55,702 bases of DNA from Candidatus Avirikenella pullistercoris (lineage in GTDB: Bacteria > Bacteroidota > Bacteroidia > Bacteroidales > Rikenellaceae), in contig DVIX01000006.1 in assembly GCA_018710935.1 (NCBI GenBank), positions 1 through 55,702 on the forward strand, in the 5' to 3' direction. Positions 18,491 to 26,615 of this stretch are shown here, in pieces. How positions within the stretch are numbered: position 1 is the first letter of the stretch; every line of letters starts with the position of its first letter. The notes beneath the pieces are model-generated. The model worked only from the letters and a program-made list of their open reading frames with translations. It did not search any database and was not told the origin of the DNA. A program made the translations under genes and the position numbers.

Positions 18491-20425
18491 ATGAGTTCAA
18501 ATTACAAACTAACAGCCGGCGGAGGATTGAAAAAAGGTGCCGAACCTATCGACATCATCACCCGCTATGAACAAATTCCTACTACGGTATGTCAAACAGC
18601 CGATGAAGGAGCCCTTTATGTAGCAGGCCAGGTAGCCAAAGCTATTAACGAAAAAGCACTGAAAAACGAAAAAATCGTCATTGGTTTGTCAACGGGAAAA
18701 TCTCCTATAGGCATATACAGAGAATTGGTGCGAATGCATAAAGAAGAAAGTCTGAGTTTTAAAAATGTTATTATATTCAGTCTGGACGAATTTTATCCCA
18801 TCAATTCCGACGAACAGCAGAGTCGTGCTTTCTCGATGAAAGACGAATTACTGAAACACATAGATATCGCACCCGAAAACGTACATCTAATAGATAGTAC
18901 CGTATCGGTAGAACAAGTTTCCGAATACTGCCGTAAATACGAAGAACAGATACAGGCAGCCGGTGGATTGGATATAATGTTGTTAGGAATAGGAAGCAAC
19001 GGGCAAATAGGATTCAATGAACCGGGAACCTATCACAACTCCAAAACACGCCTTGTGGCATTAGGCAACAATACCCGTAAAGCATTGGTCAACGATTTTT
19101 ACGGCACTGAAAATGTACCGTCACGTGCTATTACGTTAGGTATCGCAACCATTATGGAAGCCAAAAAAGTTATCGCCTTTGCTTGGAGTGAAGATAAGTC
19201 GAGCATTATCGCAAAAAGCGTAGAAGGTAAAATCGATGCAAATGTACCTGCAAGTTACCTGCAAGACCATAAAAATTGCGATTTGGTTATTTCCGAAGAC
19301 GTAGCGAATGAATTAACTCGTTTCAAAACTCCGTGGTTGGTAGGTACATGCGAATGGACCGATAAATTCATCCGCAAGGCAGTTTTATGGTTGTGCCAGA
19401 AAGTGGATAAACCTATTCTGAAACTCTCCTATCAGGATTATATCGATAATTCGTTGGGACAATTATTAGACGAACAAGGCGATTACTCCTCTATCAATAT
19501 TCGGGTATTCAACGAACTGCAACACACCATCTCCGGTTGGCCGGGTGGAAAACCCAATGCAGACGACTCTACCCGTCCGGAACGTTCGTTCCCGTTCCCT
19601 AAACGAGTACTTATTTTCAGCCCGCACCCGGACGACGATGTTATCTCCATGGGCGGTACCTTTATCCGTTTAGTCGATCAAGGACACGACGTACACGTAG
19701 CCTACCAGACATCCGGAAATATTGCCGTACATGACGATGTTATGTTGCAAATATTGGATACTGCAAGAGAATGCGGTTTAGGCAATGAATACGACCGTGT
19801 AATGGAAATTATCAAGAACAAGAAAAAAGGAGAAAAAGAACCACGGGAATTACTTCGTATCAAAGGGGCTATTCGTCGAGGCGAAGCAAGAGCTGCCTGC
19901 CGTTTTATCGGAATCAACGAAAATACCCATGTACATTTCCTAAACCTTCCGTTCTATGAAACAGGCGCTGTAAAGAAAAACGGTGTAGGAGAAGAAGATA
20001 TTAAAATTATCGTAAATCTGTTAAGAGAAATCAAACCTCATCAGATATATGCTGCCGGCGACCTTTCCGACCCACATGGGACACACCGGGTATGTATCGA
20101 AGCCGTATTGGAAGCTTTGAAAGTCGTTCATAACGAAGAATGGATTAAAGACTGCCGCTTATGGTTATACCGCGGTGCATGGCAAGAATGGGAACTAGAT
20201 ATGGTGGACATGGCCGTACCTTTAAGCCCGAGCGAAGTAATCCGCAAACGCCACGCTATTTACAGGCATTTATCCCAAAAAGATATCGTTCCCTTCCCAG
20301 GCGACGACAAACGGGAATTCTGGGAAAGAGCGGAAGACAGAACGCAAGCGACAGCCAAACTATACGATAAGCTAGGCATGGCTGAATATCAGGCTATCGA
20401 GGTATTCGTACAATATAAAATATAA
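18491..20425 (+). CDS. NagB-like domain fused to PIG-L deacetylase domain
   Basis: This is a 644-residue two-domain protein. Residues about 30-300 are a glucosamine-6-phosphate deaminase (NagB) fold, with GLSTGKSPIGIY, SLDEFYP and LLGIGSNGQIGFNEPG. Residues about 370-640 are a PIG-L/LmbE-type zinc deacetylase with PHPDDD (378-383) and DPHGTH as metal ligands. Similar fusions are annotated as glucosamine-6-phosphate deaminases in Bacteroides. In E. coli NagB the catalytic loop carries Asp141 and His143; the aligned positions here are Asn170 and Gln172, while Glu148 is kept (Glu177). Deamination by the usual ring-opening route is therefore doubtful. The PIG-L ligands look intact. Its place after ddl suggests an amino-sugar or cell-wall role. 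Confidence 0.85.
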   Translation: MSSNYKLTAGGGLKKGAEPIDIITRYEQIPTTVCQTADEGALYVAGQVAKAINEKALKNEKIVIGLSTGKSPIGIYRELVRMHKEESLSFKNVIIFSLDEFYPINSDEQQSRAFSMKDELLKHIDIAPENVHLIDSTVSVEQVSEYCRKYEEQIQAAGGLDIMLLGIGSNGQIGFNEPGTYHNSKTRLVALGNNTRKALVNDFYGTENVPSRAITLGIATIMEAKKVIAFAWSEDKSSIIAKSVEGKIDANVPASYLQDHKNCDLVISEDVANELTRFKTPWLVGTCEWTDKFIRKAVLWLCQKVDKPILKLSYQDYIDNSLGQLLDEQGDYSSINIRVFNELQHTISGWPGGKPNADDSTRPERSFPFPKRVLIFSPHPDDDVISMGGTFIRLVDQGHDVHVAYQTSGNIAVHDDVMLQILDTARECGLGNEYDRVMEIIKNKKKGEKEPRELLRIKGAIRRGEARAACRFIGINENTHVHFLNLPFYETGAVKKNGVGEEDIKIIVNLLREIKPHQIYAAGDLSDPHGTHRVCIEAVLEALKVVHNEEWIKDCRLWLYRGAWQEWELDMVDMAVPLSPSEVIRKRHAIYRHLSQKDIVPFPGDDKREFWERAEDRTQATAKLYDKLGMAEYQAIEVFVQYKI

Positions 20426-20446
20426 TTGTTCGAAATCTTTTTAGAG

Positions 20447-20477
20447 AAGGCGGCTCTTGTTATGAGCCGCCTTTTTT
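20447..20477 (+). terminator. Terminator after the ddl-nagB-like operon
   Basis: A 10-bp GC-rich stem (AAGGCGGCTC, loop of 7) ends in six Ts, a classic intrinsic terminator 21 bases past the stop. Confidence 0.9.
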
Positions 20478-20496
20478 AAATCAAAATTTTATTTAT

Positions 20497-20524
20497 GAAA
20501 ATCCCGGTATTGCCCGGGATTTTC
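20497..20524. terminator. Second hairpin downstream of the nagB-like gene
   Basis: A perfect 11-bp stem (GAAAATCCCGG with 20514-20524) and a 6-base loop follow the first terminator by 19 bases. No leftward gene ends here, so it looks like a back-up terminator that insulates the tRNA genes. Confidence 0.6.
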
Positions 20525-20596
20525 ATATTTTTCTCGAGCTTAAATAATATTTCACTATTGCGCACCGGTATAAATACAATTTTTTCATCAATAATT

Positions 20597-20626
20597 TTGC
20601 ACATTTCTTTTTTTTGCCTACCTTTG
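20597..20626 (+). promoter_or_regulatory. Promoter of the tRNA-Lys pair
   Basis: TTG (20597-20599), a 19-base spacer and TACCTTTG (20619-20626) form an exact Bacteroidetes promoter, 22 bases before the first tRNA. Confidence 0.8.
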
Positions 20627-20648
20627 CATCCACATTAAACAACAAAAT

Positions 20649-20721
20649 GTTTCCTTAGCTCAGCTGGTAGAGCACGACACTCTTAATGTTGGGGTCCAGG
20701 GTTCGAGCCCCTGAGGGAACA
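20649..20721 (+). tRNA. tRNA-Lys (anticodon CTT)
   Basis: The 73-base cloverleaf folds as acceptor GTTTCCT/AGGGAAC (one wobble), D-arm GCTC/GAGC, anticodon stem CGACA/TGTTG with loop CTCTTAA, and T-arm CAGGG-TTCGAGC-CCCTG. The anticodon CTT reads AAG. The 3' CCA is not encoded (CAC follows the discriminator A). Confidence 0.9.
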
Positions 20722-20727
20722 CACCGA

Positions 20728-20803
20728 GATTCAGTAGCTCAGCAGGTAGAGCACAACACTTTTAATGTTGGGGTCCTGGGTTCGAGCCCCAGCTGGATCA
20801 CCA
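20728..20803 (+). tRNA. tRNA-Lys (anticodon TTT)
   Basis: Acceptor GATTCAG/CTGGATC, D-arm GCTC/GAGC, anticodon stem CAACA/TGTTG with loop CTTTTAA, and T-arm CTGGG-TTCGAGC-CCCAG. The anticodon TTT reads AAA/AAG. A CCA end is encoded at 20801-20803. It lies 6 bases after the first tRNA and shares its promoter. Confidence 0.92.
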
Positions 20804-20829
20804 AAAGGCTGGACAAAACCAGATGATTA

Positions 20830-20869
20830 AAAGACAATTACTACAATATAAGTAATTGTCTTTCTTTTT
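20830..20869 (+). terminator. Terminator after the tRNA genes
   Basis: A perfect 13-bp stem (AAAGACAATTACT, 20830-20842, with 20851-20863) and an 8-base loop are followed by a T-rich tail. Confidence 0.75.
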
Positions 20870-21034
20870 ATAGTGTCGTAAATCTATCCTCAGGCCATAC
20901 ACTCCAACTTATGTAAAGACCAATTTAAAGGGAAATGGCGATATGGTAATATCGGCTCAAAACCAAATAACCGATTCTAAATTTACTTTGACAATTTCCA
21001 ATAATCTTCCTGGTACAATCATTTTATTATGATT

Positions 21035-21946
21035 TCAGAAGATGAAGCTCTTTTGCCTTCCTTCTTGTATAATATCGATAGATCCAATATGACCGATGAG
21101 AAGCGGCGAAGCAGGGTCGTGAAGTTTATTATTTTCTATCGCCAGTTCCGGTTTTTTATTAGCATAACAGTATTTACAACCGTTCAGACAAGTATTGTAA
21201 GCCCCGATGTCATGTGTCGGCATACATTGGCATCCGATACGAGTTCCTTTATGTGCCATTTTCTTAAAACGGCATCCCAACGCTTCTCCCAAATTAGTAG
21301 TTGTCATGCAACCAGAAACGTATATGCCATAACGCTCGTAATTTTCCAACGTACCACAAGTCTGCAAACGTAATCCATAACGGGCCGCAATATGCCCCAT
21401 ACCCTTTGCCAAAACCGACTTATCAGTTACAGTCAGAGGGATAAGTTCCGGCATATAGACACCCAGCTGTTTATACATCTCCACAAAACTGAAAATACAA
21501 AAACTCACATAAGGGGTTATCTGTGAAGCCATGTAATCGAATGTTTCCAAATGTTTCGCAATTGTATATGTTTCAGTCAGAAATACAGGATCATAACGCC
21601 ATGCCATACGTTTCTTACCTACTTTTCCAGATAATTCGACAAGCGTTGCGATACTTTCATTAATATCAGGTACATTAGGTTCTATATCTTTTCCGTATGC
21701 GGTAATAGTGTAATGGCAAAACACGTTGAAACGGTCTGTTATCCAATGTAAACGCGATAAGATCGGCCTATAATTCTTCGAACAAAATACCACACAATCC
21801 ACTACGGCAGGATCGAGCATGTATTTGGTTATGCGATTCGGAAACAACGGATTACGTGAACAAACATAGCCTTCCTCAAACCGTTTCAACAGCCAATCAC
21901 TGTAATAGTTGACGGTATCGGTCCTTCCTCCTGTATTTATAATCAT
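21035..21946 (-). CDS. DUF1848 protein with radical-SAM-like cysteine motif
   Basis: This 303-residue protein matches DUF1848. It begins MIINTGGRTDTVNYYSDW with a TIM-barrel-like body. Near the C terminus the segment CLNGCKYCYANKK (about residues 258-270) has CxxxCxxC spacing, like the cluster-binding motif of radical-SAM enzymes, followed by aromatic YA. No radical-SAM activity has been assigned to this family to my knowledge. It is the last gene of a leftward operon, overlapping the EamA transporter by 4 bases. The nearby AraC regulator and nitroreductase suggest response to an exogenous compound. Confidence 0.75.
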   Translation of the reverse strand: MIINTGGRTDTVNYYSDWLLKRFEEGYVCSRNPLFPNRITKYMLDPAVVDCVVFCSKNYRPILSRLHWITDRFNVFCHYTITAYGKDIEPNVPDINESIATLVELSGKVGKKRMAWRYDPVFLTETYTIAKHLETFDYMASQITPYVSFCIFSFVEMYKQLGVYMPELIPLTVTDKSVLAKGMGHIAARYGLRLQTCGTLENYERYGIYVSGCMTTTNLGEALGCRFKKMAHKGTRIGCQCMPTHDIGAYNTCLNGCKYCYANKKPELAIENNKLHDPASPLLIGHIGSIDIIQEGRQKSFIF

Positions 21947-22860
21947 ACTTTTTTAATATTAATGCCTTCAATATTTTCTCTTTTTTTACTTTTTGTAACC
22001 AAATAGACACCGACAAATACCAGTCCGGCCGATGCCAACTTTTGTAAAGAAAAAGTATCTTGCCCTATCAAGATTGCTATTACGGAAGCAACGACAGGCT
22101 GCACATAATTATACATACCGGCCGTAGTCGGCCGAATATATTTCAAGGCCATTGGAATCAGCATAAACGACAAAAAAGTAGCCCCTAACAACAGGTAAAG
22201 AAGAGCGTACAACTCCACGTCGTTAAATGTTTCTTTACAGAAAACCGGAACATATTGCAGATATCGTAAACAAAACGGTGTCAATACCAATGCCGAAAAC
22301 AGAAACATCCATTTCATTACTGTAACCGACGAGTAACGCAAAGAAAGCGGTTTGGACAATACCAAATAAACAGAGTACATCAACTGGTTAAGCAACATTA
22401 GAACATCTCCTTTTAAGCTACTGCTGCCACCTGCCGTATGAAAAGAACTATATACAAGCAAAAGTCCGCCAGCAACCCCCATAAAAACACCCAATAATTT
22501 TTTTGCAACAACCGGTTCTTTGAGAATAACTGCAGCCAGTAACAACACGAAAATCGGAACAGCCGTAGCAATGATCGATGCATCGATGGGCGATGAACTT
22601 TTAAGCCCGGTAACAAACAACCACTGATTAAAGCCCACACCACATAAACCACAAATAGCAAGTAGTCCCAATTCTTTCAGCGGGACTTTCTTTTCGGGAA
22701 CAATGAAAAAAGACACGATCCAAAACATCGCACAAGCGAAAACGGCACGCATATAAGTAATCGCTTCCGGTGGAAAGCCCGACGTCAGCAAAAACTTAAA
22801 AACAGGCATGCTGACGCCGAACAAGATATTTGCCGTAAATATGAGGATATGCCCTTTCAT
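21943..22860 (-). CDS. EamA-family (DMT) transporter
   Basis: This 305-residue inner-membrane protein has ten predicted hydrophobic helices in two EamA repeats of about 140 residues each, starting ILIFTANILFGVSMPVFKFLL. Repeat-end motifs such as SPIDASIIATAVPIFVLLLAAVILKEP and ASVIAILIGQD are typical of drug/metabolite exporters. The substrate is unknown. It is the middle gene of the nitroreductase-EamA-DUF1848 operon, 9 bases after the nitroreductase stop. Confidence 0.85.
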   Translation of the reverse strand: MKGHILIFTANILFGVSMPVFKFLLTSGFPPEAITYMRAVFACAMFWIVSFFIVPEKKVPLKELGLLAICGLCGVGFNQWLFVTGLKSSSPIDASIIATAVPIFVLLLAAVILKEPVVAKKLLGVFMGVAGGLLLVYSSFHTAGGSSSLKGDVLMLLNQLMYSVYLVLSKPLSLRYSSVTVMKWMFLFSALVLTPFCLRYLQYVPVFCKETFNDVELYALLYLLLGATFLSFMLIPMALKYIRPTTAGMYNYVQPVVASVIAILIGQDTFSLQKLASAGLVFVGVYLVTKSKKRENIEGINIKKV

Positions 22861-22869
22861 TCTGTCGTA

Positions 22870-23505
22870 TTACCAGACATTCATGTGTATTCTGTCCTCG
22901 ATATCGATTTTTTTCTGTTTGGGAAGGAATGCATTTTCAGCAGGGTATCCCATTGTAAGCAAACAAGTGAATTCATAACCTTCCGGAGCACGTACAATCT
23001 CCTTTATTTTATCCGCCTCATCGCTCACAGGGATATGAAATACTGTTCCCAAACCTTCATTGGCAGCAGCAAGCAGCATATTCTCCAACGCACACCATGC
23101 CGAAGCGAAATAATTAAGCGAGCTTTGCTCCACAGGCTTAAGCAAAGAATATGTCTGCTGACGGAAAAACGGAATGATGAGCAGCCCGCTCTCCATAAGC
23201 ATTTTTTGCTGTTTGGGCAGCGCATCTGCAAACATCGCCATTTTATCTTTATCCCCAGACTCATCCACTTCAAACACGAGCTCCTTAAACGCCGCCATGT
23301 TTTTTGAAAGCGGAGCGATTACTTTTGCAATATTATCTCGGCCACGTACCACAATAAACTCAAGCTGGCGTAAATGATCGTTGGTCGGAGCTTTGAATGC
23401 CGCACCGATAACTCTTTTAAGAATCTCGTCGCTTACCTCACGGTCGGAAAAATCGCGGTACGTACGACGTTTCTCCAATACTTCATAAAAATCCATAATA
23501 TACAT
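22870..23505 (-). CDS. Nitroreductase-family FMN enzyme
   Basis: This 211-residue protein starts with the nitroreductase signature FYEVLEKRRTYRDFSDREVS (FMN phosphate arginines). FKAPTNDHLRQLEFIVV and ALENMLLAAANEGLGTVFHIP follow in order. Family members reduce nitro groups, quinones or related electron acceptors with NAD(P)H. ATG codons at 23505 and 23496 are both possible starts. It leads a three-gene operon and is divergent from an AraC regulator across a region with paired 15-bp direct repeats, so its expression is probably controlled by that regulator. Confidence 0.85.
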   Translation of the reverse strand: MYIMDFYEVLEKRRTYRDFSDREVSDEILKRVIGAAFKAPTNDHLRQLEFIVVRGRDNIAKVIAPLSKNMAAFKELVFEVDESGDKDKMAMFADALPKQQKMLMESGLLIIPFFRQQTYSLLKPVEQSSLNYFASAWCALENMLLAAANEGLGTVFHIPVSDEADKIKEIVRAPEGYEFTCLLTMGYPAENAFLPKQKKIDIEDRIHMNVW

Positions 23506-23538
23506 TCGATTAGTTCAACTTATTATTATCTTCGATAA

Positions 23539-23602
23539 CAAAATTACACAGGATTATTGTTACATATTTGTCATTTTATCTCAAATAATTGTTGCATATT
23601 TG
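23539..23602. promoter_or_regulatory. Divergent control region with 15-bp direct repeats (AraC operator candidate)
   Basis: ATTGTTACATATTTG (23556-23570) and ATTGTTGCATATTTG (23588-23602) are 14/15 identical, in the same orientation and 32 bases apart, about three helical turns. On the minus strand TAATTTTG (23546-23539) is an exact -7 box for the nitroreductase operon. The first repeat covers the place where a -33 element should be, and no TTG is found there. This fits an AraC-type activator. Confidence 0.65.
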
Positions 23603-23627
23603 CATTAAATACGATTTATTCAACACT

Positions 23628-24500
23628 ATGGAAGAAATAATAATTCCCTACGAATTACCGGAAGAAAAAAATCACTCTTTTTTCTTTATAGACCAATGGA
23701 TAGATACCCGGCTGGAGGCTAAACTACATCGGCATGATACGTGGGAGTTATACTACGTAATGAAAGGATATGGGGTAAGGATGGCCGGTGATACTTTATT
23801 GCCTTTCGCGGAAGGGGATGTAATATTGATACCTCCCTCGATGCACCACCGCTGGAACTATGATCCGTCATCTGCCGATGATAAAGGGTGCGTTCATTAC
23901 CTGATGGTGGCTTTCAAGCATTCTCTTATACTAAATTGTATGGAAGTTTTCCCCGAATTACGCAACAGGCTTGCTAGTATAACATTTCCGACAGAAGCCT
24001 TAAAATTCGGAACAGAAAACTCCCGAATCATTCGCCATGTGCTGATAAAAATGAATGAAATGGATGAATTAGGTCGTCTTTGTGAAATGTTACGTTTATT
24101 ACCTGCTGTTTTTACATCATCCGACCATACATTTGTCGGCAAACCAATACGCATTGAAAAAGATATAAGGCGTATGCAACAAATCTGCACTTATGTAATG
24201 GCTCATTACGTTCACCCTATTTCTTTAAATGATATTGCTTCAGAAATAGGCATGAACCGTTCTGCATTTTGTTCTTACTTTAAAAAATGTAAAGGCATCA
24301 CTTTTTCACAATTCGTCACTCAATATCGTTTGAATACGGCTTGTGAGCTTTTAAAACATTCGCAAAAACAAATTTCAGAAATTTGTTTTGCAGTAGGTTT
24401 TAATGACGTTCCTCATTTCAACAGAGTCTTCAAAGAATCGAAAGGAATGTCTCCAAAAGAATACCGGAAATTGAAACAGCCCCTTAATCTCCCAAAATAA
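23628..24500 (+). CDS. AraC-family transcriptional regulator
   Basis: This 290-residue protein has an N-terminal cupin (about residues 15-90: HRHDTWELYYVMKGYG, FAEGDVILIPPSMHHRW) and a C-terminal double helix-turn-helix (about 185-285). In the latter, LNDIASEIGMNRSAFCSYFKK and ISEICFAVGFNDVPHFNRVFKESKGMSPKEYRK are classic AraC/XylS signatures. The effector is not recognizable. The ATG at 23628 is preferred over an upstream TTG-type frame extension at 23589 that would run into the second operator repeat. It probably activates the divergent nitroreductase-EamA-DUF1848 operon. Confidence 0.88.
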   Translation: MEEIIIPYELPEEKNHSFFFIDQWIDTRLEAKLHRHDTWELYYVMKGYGVRMAGDTLLPFAEGDVILIPPSMHHRWNYDPSSADDKGCVHYLMVAFKHSLILNCMEVFPELRNRLASITFPTEALKFGTENSRIIRHVLIKMNEMDELGRLCEMLRLLPAVFTSSDHTFVGKPIRIEKDIRRMQQICTYVMAHYVHPISLNDIASEIGMNRSAFCSYFKKCKGITFSQFVTQYRLNTACELLKHSQKQISEICFAVGFNDVPHFNRVFKESKGMSPKEYRKLKQPLNLPK

Positions 24501-24801
24501 TTTCAGGTACCATTACTTCAAAAATAATACATTTGCCCGAGATAAGTGGGTATGAAAACCAAAACGTGATTCTGTAAATATCCTCTCTGAAACAGCAATA
24601 GACAATAAAATATTTGTCTATACTCCACACATCGAAATAAAACAATTAATACAATAAAAGTCACGAAAAAGGAATTTCGTGACTTTTGCCTTTACTTTAT
24701 TACAAAATTACAAATTCTCAATTAATGATTTGTATGAACCCACCCCTATTAAAATTATTTTAGAGACAGTCCTATATTTTATTCGGTGAATTGTCTTATT
24801 A
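24501..24801. terminator. Gene-free gap between convergent genes, terminator at 24656-24687
   Basis: The only clear structure is a perfect 13-bp stem (AAAAGTCACGAAA, loop of 6, flanked by A- and T-runs) at 24656-24687, suited to terminate both araC and the arginase-family gene. A small AGACAA/TTGTCT repeat at 24600-24619 is probably chance. I see no gene in the rest. Confidence 0.7.
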
Positions 24802-25677
24802 TTACTCCATCAACAACGGGAGTTGGCTTAACATATTCTTAATTCTGATAGCGGTACGAGGCATCGGTTCTGCAATAGTCAATCCCACTATCTCTTTTTC
24901 TTCTGCAATATCATTTATTACCCGCACCACTCCGGATATTTTCATTCCTCCAGGAATAGTACCGACCGCAGCAATAATCTCTGCAGGATCCAAGACATCC
25001 ATATCGAAATGGACTACAACTTTCGACGCTCCGCATGTCTTTAACCAATCTTTAACAGCATCGCTATTCTCTGCAACATCTTCCGGAGCAAGATGTTTAA
25101 TACCGTATTGCTTCTGACGTTCTTTAATTTCATCCCGTTCCCAATCATGTAATCCGACCAACAATATTTTCGATGGTCCGAATCTTGCCGGCAATACCGA
25201 TACGATTTTTTCGTCTCCATACCCCATACAGGCTGTAACAGCCATTGCATGATAACCGGCATAGACATCCCCCGGCAATGTGATATCCGGATGAGCATCC
25301 AACCACACCATCGCTACATCACCGTTATATTTTCGGGCAAGATAGGTAAACGGAGCCACACTTACAGAACACTCTCCTCCGAGAACCACAATTTTATCCG
25401 GGTCGACAGACTGCAACATATTCACTGCTGTTTCAGTCTGGGAAGCAATAATATCCCGGTCGAGGACACCATTTTGTATCTTACGTTTTATATCCATAGA
25501 GACGGGCACCGTTAATGTCTCCTGCCCTTTATTCGGAACAAGAAAATCCAATAATTGCGCACCTAAAAAATATCCTCTCGATGCATCGTCCGGATTTTCT
25601 ATTTCAGGAATCCACTTGGCAATGTCTCCTCCCTGCCATTGCGGATATATCAAACGAATTACTTTATTTTTATTCAT
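24802..25677 (-). CDS. Arginase/agmatinase-family enzyme with an altered metal ligand
   Basis: This 291-residue protein belongs to the ureohydrolase fold. WLDAHPD (127-131) and HFDMDVLD (223-230) supply most of the binuclear manganese ligands. The first ligand motif, GG(D/N)HS in arginases, is GGECS here (100-104): the histidine is replaced by Cys103. Either it binds another metal set or acts on a different substrate. Family substrates are arginine, agmatine and formimidoylglutamate. A -7 box TATTTTTG lies on the minus strand at 25714-25707. The neighbouring nitroreductase at 25780 is transcribed in the same direction. Confidence 0.8.
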   Translation of the reverse strand: MNKNKVIRLIYPQWQGGDIAKWIPEIENPDDASRGYFLGAQLLDFLVPNKGQETLTVPVSMDIKRKIQNGVLDRDIIASQTETAVNMLQSVDPDKIVVLGGECSVSVAPFTYLARKYNGDVAMVWLDAHPDITLPGDVYAGYHAMAVTACMGYGDEKIVSVLPARFGPSKILLVGLHDWERDEIKERQKQYGIKHLAPEDVAENSDAVKDWLKTCGASKVVVHFDMDVLDPAEIIAAVGTIPGGMKISGVVRVINDIAEEKEIVGLTIAEPMPRTAIRIKNMLSQLPLLME

Positions 25678-25779
25678 ACTTTTAACCGATTATTTTCTCT
25701 ATGTATCAAAAATATTTCCAGCCATTATCGAACGGTAAAAGTCTTATCCTTCATTCATACATGAACCGGAAACTATAAA

Positions 25780-26307
25780 CTATTTTACATAACGGACATA
25801 ATCCGTTTTACGAGATTTTGCCACCGGAACATCTTTATCCGCAGCATAACCGAGTATACAATGCCCTATTCCTTCATAATCGCCCACAATACCCCACTCT
25901 TTCAAAAGGGCTTTCCCTTCTGGTGTATTAAATACTTCTTTCGCCCGATGAATCCAACAACTTCCCAATCCAACCGCATGAGCGGCATTCAATAAATTCC
26001 CCATCACCAAAGAACCATCGTACAAATAAGTAGGAATATTCTTATCTGCTAAAACAACTAAAACTACCGGCGCACCATAAAAAGGATCCGAATCTACCCC
26101 CAATACCCCTGCATTCAATTCGGAAAGATAGTCTCGTGCCGCTTTATCGGTCACTGCAATAATAACCGGCGATTGCCGTCCCATTCCGGTAGGCGCATAT
26201 ATCCCTGCTTCTATTACTTGTCGTATCAATTCTTCCGAAGGCATTTCATCCGGCATATACCTACGTATACTGCGGCGTGTTTTCATGTTTTCTATAACTG
26301 CATTCAT
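25780..26307 (-). CDS. Nitroreductase-family protein
   Basis: This 175-residue FMN-binding protein starts MNAVIENMKTRRSIRRYMPDEMP with the paired arginines of the nitroreductase fold. YAPTGMGRQSPVIIAV and NLLNAAHAVGLGSCWIHRA follow. It is the shorter nitroreductase type and distinct from the copy at 22870. The ATG at 26307 was chosen over an in-frame GTG at 26316. The 102-base gap to the arginase-family gene holds that gene's own promoter, so co-transcription is uncertain. Confidence 0.85.
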   Translation of the reverse strand: MNAVIENMKTRRSIRRYMPDEMPSEELIRQVIEAGIYAPTGMGRQSPVIIAVTDKAARDYLSELNAGVLGVDSDPFYGAPVVLVVLADKNIPTYLYDGSLVMGNLLNAAHAVGLGSCWIHRAKEVFNTPEGKALLKEWGIVGDYEGIGHCILGYAADKDVPVAKSRKTDYVRYVK

Positions 26308-26615
26308 TTTTTTCACATTTTAAATTCCTTAACAAATTTACTGTATTTAATTTATGCATACAAGTACTATCAAATCGTTATAATATGCAACACCTATCTA
26401 ATTTTATCTTAAAATGACTCTATCTCGATTCAGAACACACAACAAACCTAATTCCGATACAATTCATCCATATTTTTCACGGCTTCCGCAACTCTTTTTT
26501 TAAATAAAAAGAAAAATAGCACTTCTGTTTCAGCCTTTTTTCTGTTCACTCTTATTTGCAATTACAAAATGGAATTCCTTATTTTGTATAAATATGAAAT
26601 TTTATCGGACTTGCT
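26308..26615. promoter_or_regulatory. AT-rich divergent gap with promoter for the DUF4062 gene
   Basis: TTG (26556-26558), a 20-base spacer and TTATTTTG (26579-26586; one mismatch to TAnnTTTG) lie 30 bases before the start codon of the large gene. The rest of this 308-base gap is AT-rich, without a recognizable gene or repeat. Confidence 0.5.

Noticed and set aside
20649-20803. tRNA-Lys genes as the integration site of the island
   Set aside because: They are about 10 kb from the nearest integrase, and no repeat of the tRNA 3' end was found at the island ends.
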